A stretch of DNA of 7,843 bases from Spirochaetota bacterium (GTDB lineage: Bacteria > Spirochaetota > UBA4802 > UBA5550): NCBI GenBank assembly GCA_022704585.1, contig JAKJGD010000076.1, positions 1 through 7,843 of the forward strand, read 5' to 3'. The notes beneath the pieces were generated by a model. The model was not told the DNA's origin and did not search any database. It was given only the letters and a program-made list of their open reading frames with translations. A program made the translations under genes and the position numbers. This document shows positions 6,325 through 7,843 of the stretch, one piece after another. How positions within the stretch are numbered: position 1 is the stretch's first letter; each line of letters starts with the position of its first letter.

Positions 6325-7843
6325 ATGGAATACATTAATATCAGCCACAAGCGGGAATATGAATACAAGATTCACGCGGTATCGAGCGAGCAGCACGAAT
6401 CCTACTCGGTGTTTAACGTTCAGCGCGATAAAGGGCACTGGTCAAGCCGGAAAAGCGACGAGAACATCCAGGAGTATATCATCCTGGATTTCCAGAGCGC
6501 CGTCACCATAGATTTTATCGAGATGACCGCATCACCCGGCGGCGCCAGGAACTTCCCGCACGACTTCCGTTTCGAGGGAAGCCTGGACAACTCCAGCTGG
6601 ATGGTCATCCACACCGAGAAAAAGCTGGAGCTTGACGACGCACCGTACCGGCTTGACATCCCGCTCACGCTGGTGCGCTACCTCAAGATTCTTATCATCT
6701 CCAGCCATCAGCAGGATGGAAAATATTATTCTGAGATTGGGCGCATTCGCGCCGGTATCGCCGGCATCGCCGAGATAAAAGCGAGCAGCGCGGCGTCCAC
6801 AGACCACGGTGCCGAGTGCCTTCTCGCGGGCAGTCCTGAATCATACTGGGAATCGGAGCCAAAGTCCCATGCGGTCAAGGAGACAATTTCCATAGACCTC
6901 GGCAAAATTTTTCACGTCAACAGGATCATTCTCGGCTCCGCCGCACGGGGTTTCCCGGAAAACATCTTCATAGAGACAAGCTCGGACAACAATGTCTGGA
7001 TGCCGCTCCTGGAAGAGAAAAACTTCAAGGCGCAGGTAAACAAGAAATACTTCTGGAACACCGACATCACTCCCGCGCGATATATTCGCATCGAGGCGAA
7101 GGGGACAAAATACCCGGAAGGCAAATATGGCATCCAGCTCACCCAGCTGGAGATCTCGGCCGCGGCCTTCAATCCATTCCACACCCATAACATCGGCGAT
7201 CTTACCCCCTACTCATCCATATTCCAGGCGGGGATCGTGCGCTTTGCAAAGGACGGCGACGACGCGCCCGGTACCGCGGTCCAGGCAAACGACCGGCGGC
7301 TCCGCGACGCGACAACCATATTCAAGGGCATTGTCCAGCTCGCAGAGGACGGCGATCACTCACAGGGCCTGGCAGTCCAGTCATCCGACTCACGCCTGAA
7401 GCCGGCGACCGACCTGAAGTACGGCACGGTCAGGCTGGCCCACAACCGGGAGACAAAGGCAGGCTCGGTCGTCCAGGGAAATGATTCCAGGCTCCAGGAG
7501 GCAACGAGCGGCAATTTCGGCATAGTCAAGCTCTGCCCGGACGGCATGTACAAGGACAACGCGGCAGTCACCGGAAACGACAAGCGCCTGCACAAGGCGA
7601 CCGTGGAATCGTTCGGCATATGCAAGCTTGCCGGTGATGGTTCAGTTGCACAGGGGACTGTCGTGCAGGCCAATGACAGGCGCCTTCGCAATGCGACGTC
7701 TGAATACCCGGGAATCATCGAGCTGGCCGAGGACGGCGAAGCCGGTGCCGGCGTCGCTGTACAGGGGAACGACAGGCGCCTCAAGGACGCAACCACCACG
7801 GCAAAGGGTATCGTTGAACTGGCCGATGACGGTGAAGAAAGGG
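6325..7843 (+). CDS. Tail-fibre-like protein with two discoidin-like domains and 32-residue repeats (3' end outside window)
   Basis: The frame is open from the ATG at 6325 to the window edge, giving 506 codons with no stop. Residues 10-145 and 150-280 each look like an F5/8 type C (discoidin) jelly-roll domain. Both have a buried Trp (W39, W175), an 'iiLDF' or 'isIDLG' strand, 'f.fegSlDnssW' or 'ifIeTSsDNnvW', and a closing 'vRYLKI' or 'aRYIRI'. Such domains usually bind glycans or lipids. A linker with HTH at 286-288 follows, as often seen in phage fibres. From Gly303 the chain is a run of 32-residue repeats with core GIVxLAxDG and VQxNDxRL, like phage tail-fibre repeats. There is no signal peptide or membrane anchor. 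The ribosome-binding site is weak (CAGGA at 6307-6311). TTG at 6298 is an alternative start, and the nearest in-frame upstream stop is at 6244. It could be a phage or tail-like-particle receptor-binding protein, or an adhesin. Confidence 0.85.
   Translation, partial: MEYINISHKREYEYKIHAVSSEQHESYSVFNVQRDKGHWSSRKSDENIQEYIILDFQSAVTIDFIEMTASPGGARNFPHDFRFEGSLDNSSWMVIHTEKKLELDDAPYRLDIPLTLVRYLKILIISSHQQDGKYYSEIGRIRAGIAGIAEIKASSAASTDHGAECLLAGSPESYWESEPKSHAVKETISIDLGKIFHVNRIILGSAARGFPENIFIETSSDNNVWMPLLEEKNFKAQVNKKYFWNTDITPARYIRIEAKGTKYPEGKYGIQLTQLEISAAAFNPFHTHNIGDLTPYSSIFQAGIVRFAKDGDDAPGTAVQANDRRLRDATTIFKGIVQLAEDGDHSQGLAVQSSDSRLKPATDLKYGTVRLAHNRETKAGSVVQGNDSRLQEATSGNFGIVKLCPDGMYKDNAAVTGNDKRLHKATVESFGICKLAGDGSVAQGTVVQANDRRLRNATSEYPGIIELAEDGEAGAGVAVQGNDRRLKDATTTAKGIVELADDGEER
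7231..7843 (+). repeat. Tandem 96-bp (32-codon) repeats in the tail-fibre-like gene
   Basis: Units begin at codons 303, 335, 367, 399, 431, 463 and 495 (positions 7231, 7327, 7423, 7519, 7615, 7711 and 7807). That makes six complete units and the start of a seventh. The spacing is exactly 32 codons throughout, with no insertion or deletion. Conserved unit positions are Gly1, Val3, Leu5-Ala6, Asp8-Gly9, Val17-Gln18, Asn20-Asp21, Arg23-Leu24 and Ala27-Thr28. The DNA copies are visibly diverged, so the array is old and held by protein constraint rather than recent duplication. Repeat 4 has Cys and repeat 5 has Cys at core positions where the others have Ala or Val. Confidence 0.93.

Noticed and set aside
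7356..7799. A 147-codon - strand frame in the repeat region, with repetitive 'LRRRLSF'-like peptide
   Set aside because: Its apparent repeats are simply the complement of the 96-bp sense repeats. The sense frame carries the recognisable fibre motifs.
6325..7843. CRISPR-like reading of the regular repeats
   Set aside because: The 96-bp periodicity is a coding repeat in one continuous frame with diverged DNA, not identical repeats with unique spacers.

Overview
The window looks like a chromosomal segment from a Gram-negative-type bacterium of moderate GC content. No gene fixes the taxon. The strongest hint is guaB, whose product is closer in sequence to animal IMP dehydrogenases than to the usual proteobacterial or Bacillus form. 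From memory, spirochaetes of the Leptospira group carry similar enzymes, so a spirochaete-like host is a reasonable guess but no more than that. No rRNA, tRNA, CRISPR array, transposase or integrase was seen.

Layout. Positions 1-475 are AT-rich and hold no supportable gene. Two small membrane-protein genes on the + strand follow (476-1093 and 1173-1421), with a strong hairpin terminator between them. An interrupted palindrome at 1431-1462 separates them from a leftward series on the - strand. Read in transcription order, that series is guaB (IMP dehydrogenase, 5517-4030), a 133-bp inverted-repeat element (4012-3880), a nitroreductase-family flavoprotein (3837-3259), a ubiquitin-like/Mut7-C PIN-type RNase protein (3251-2487), tadA (tRNA adenosine deaminase, 2443-1988) and a small four-helix membrane protein (1908-1510). 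The nitroreductase, Mut7-C and tadA genes are tightly spaced and probably form one transcript. A promoter-like pair inside the inverted-repeat element could drive them.

An AT-rich divergent gap of about 270 bp separates guaB from a rightward YkgJ-type cysteine-cluster protein (5785-6147). After a GC-rich leader preceded by consensus-like promoter hexamers comes a large open reading frame. It starts at 6325 and runs off the right edge.

That last gene is the most unusual item. Its product has two discoidin (F5/8 type C)-like beta-sandwich domains, then a His-Thr-His linker, then at least six consecutive repeats of exactly 32 residues. The repeats resemble those of phage tail fibres. There is no signal peptide and no phage gene is visible beside it, so it may be the edge of a prophage, a tail-like particle locus, or an orphan adhesin. 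The rest of the window is mainly housekeeping: purine nucleotide synthesis (guaB), tRNA wobble editing (tadA), probable RNA processing (Mut7-C) and redox chemistry (nitroreductase).
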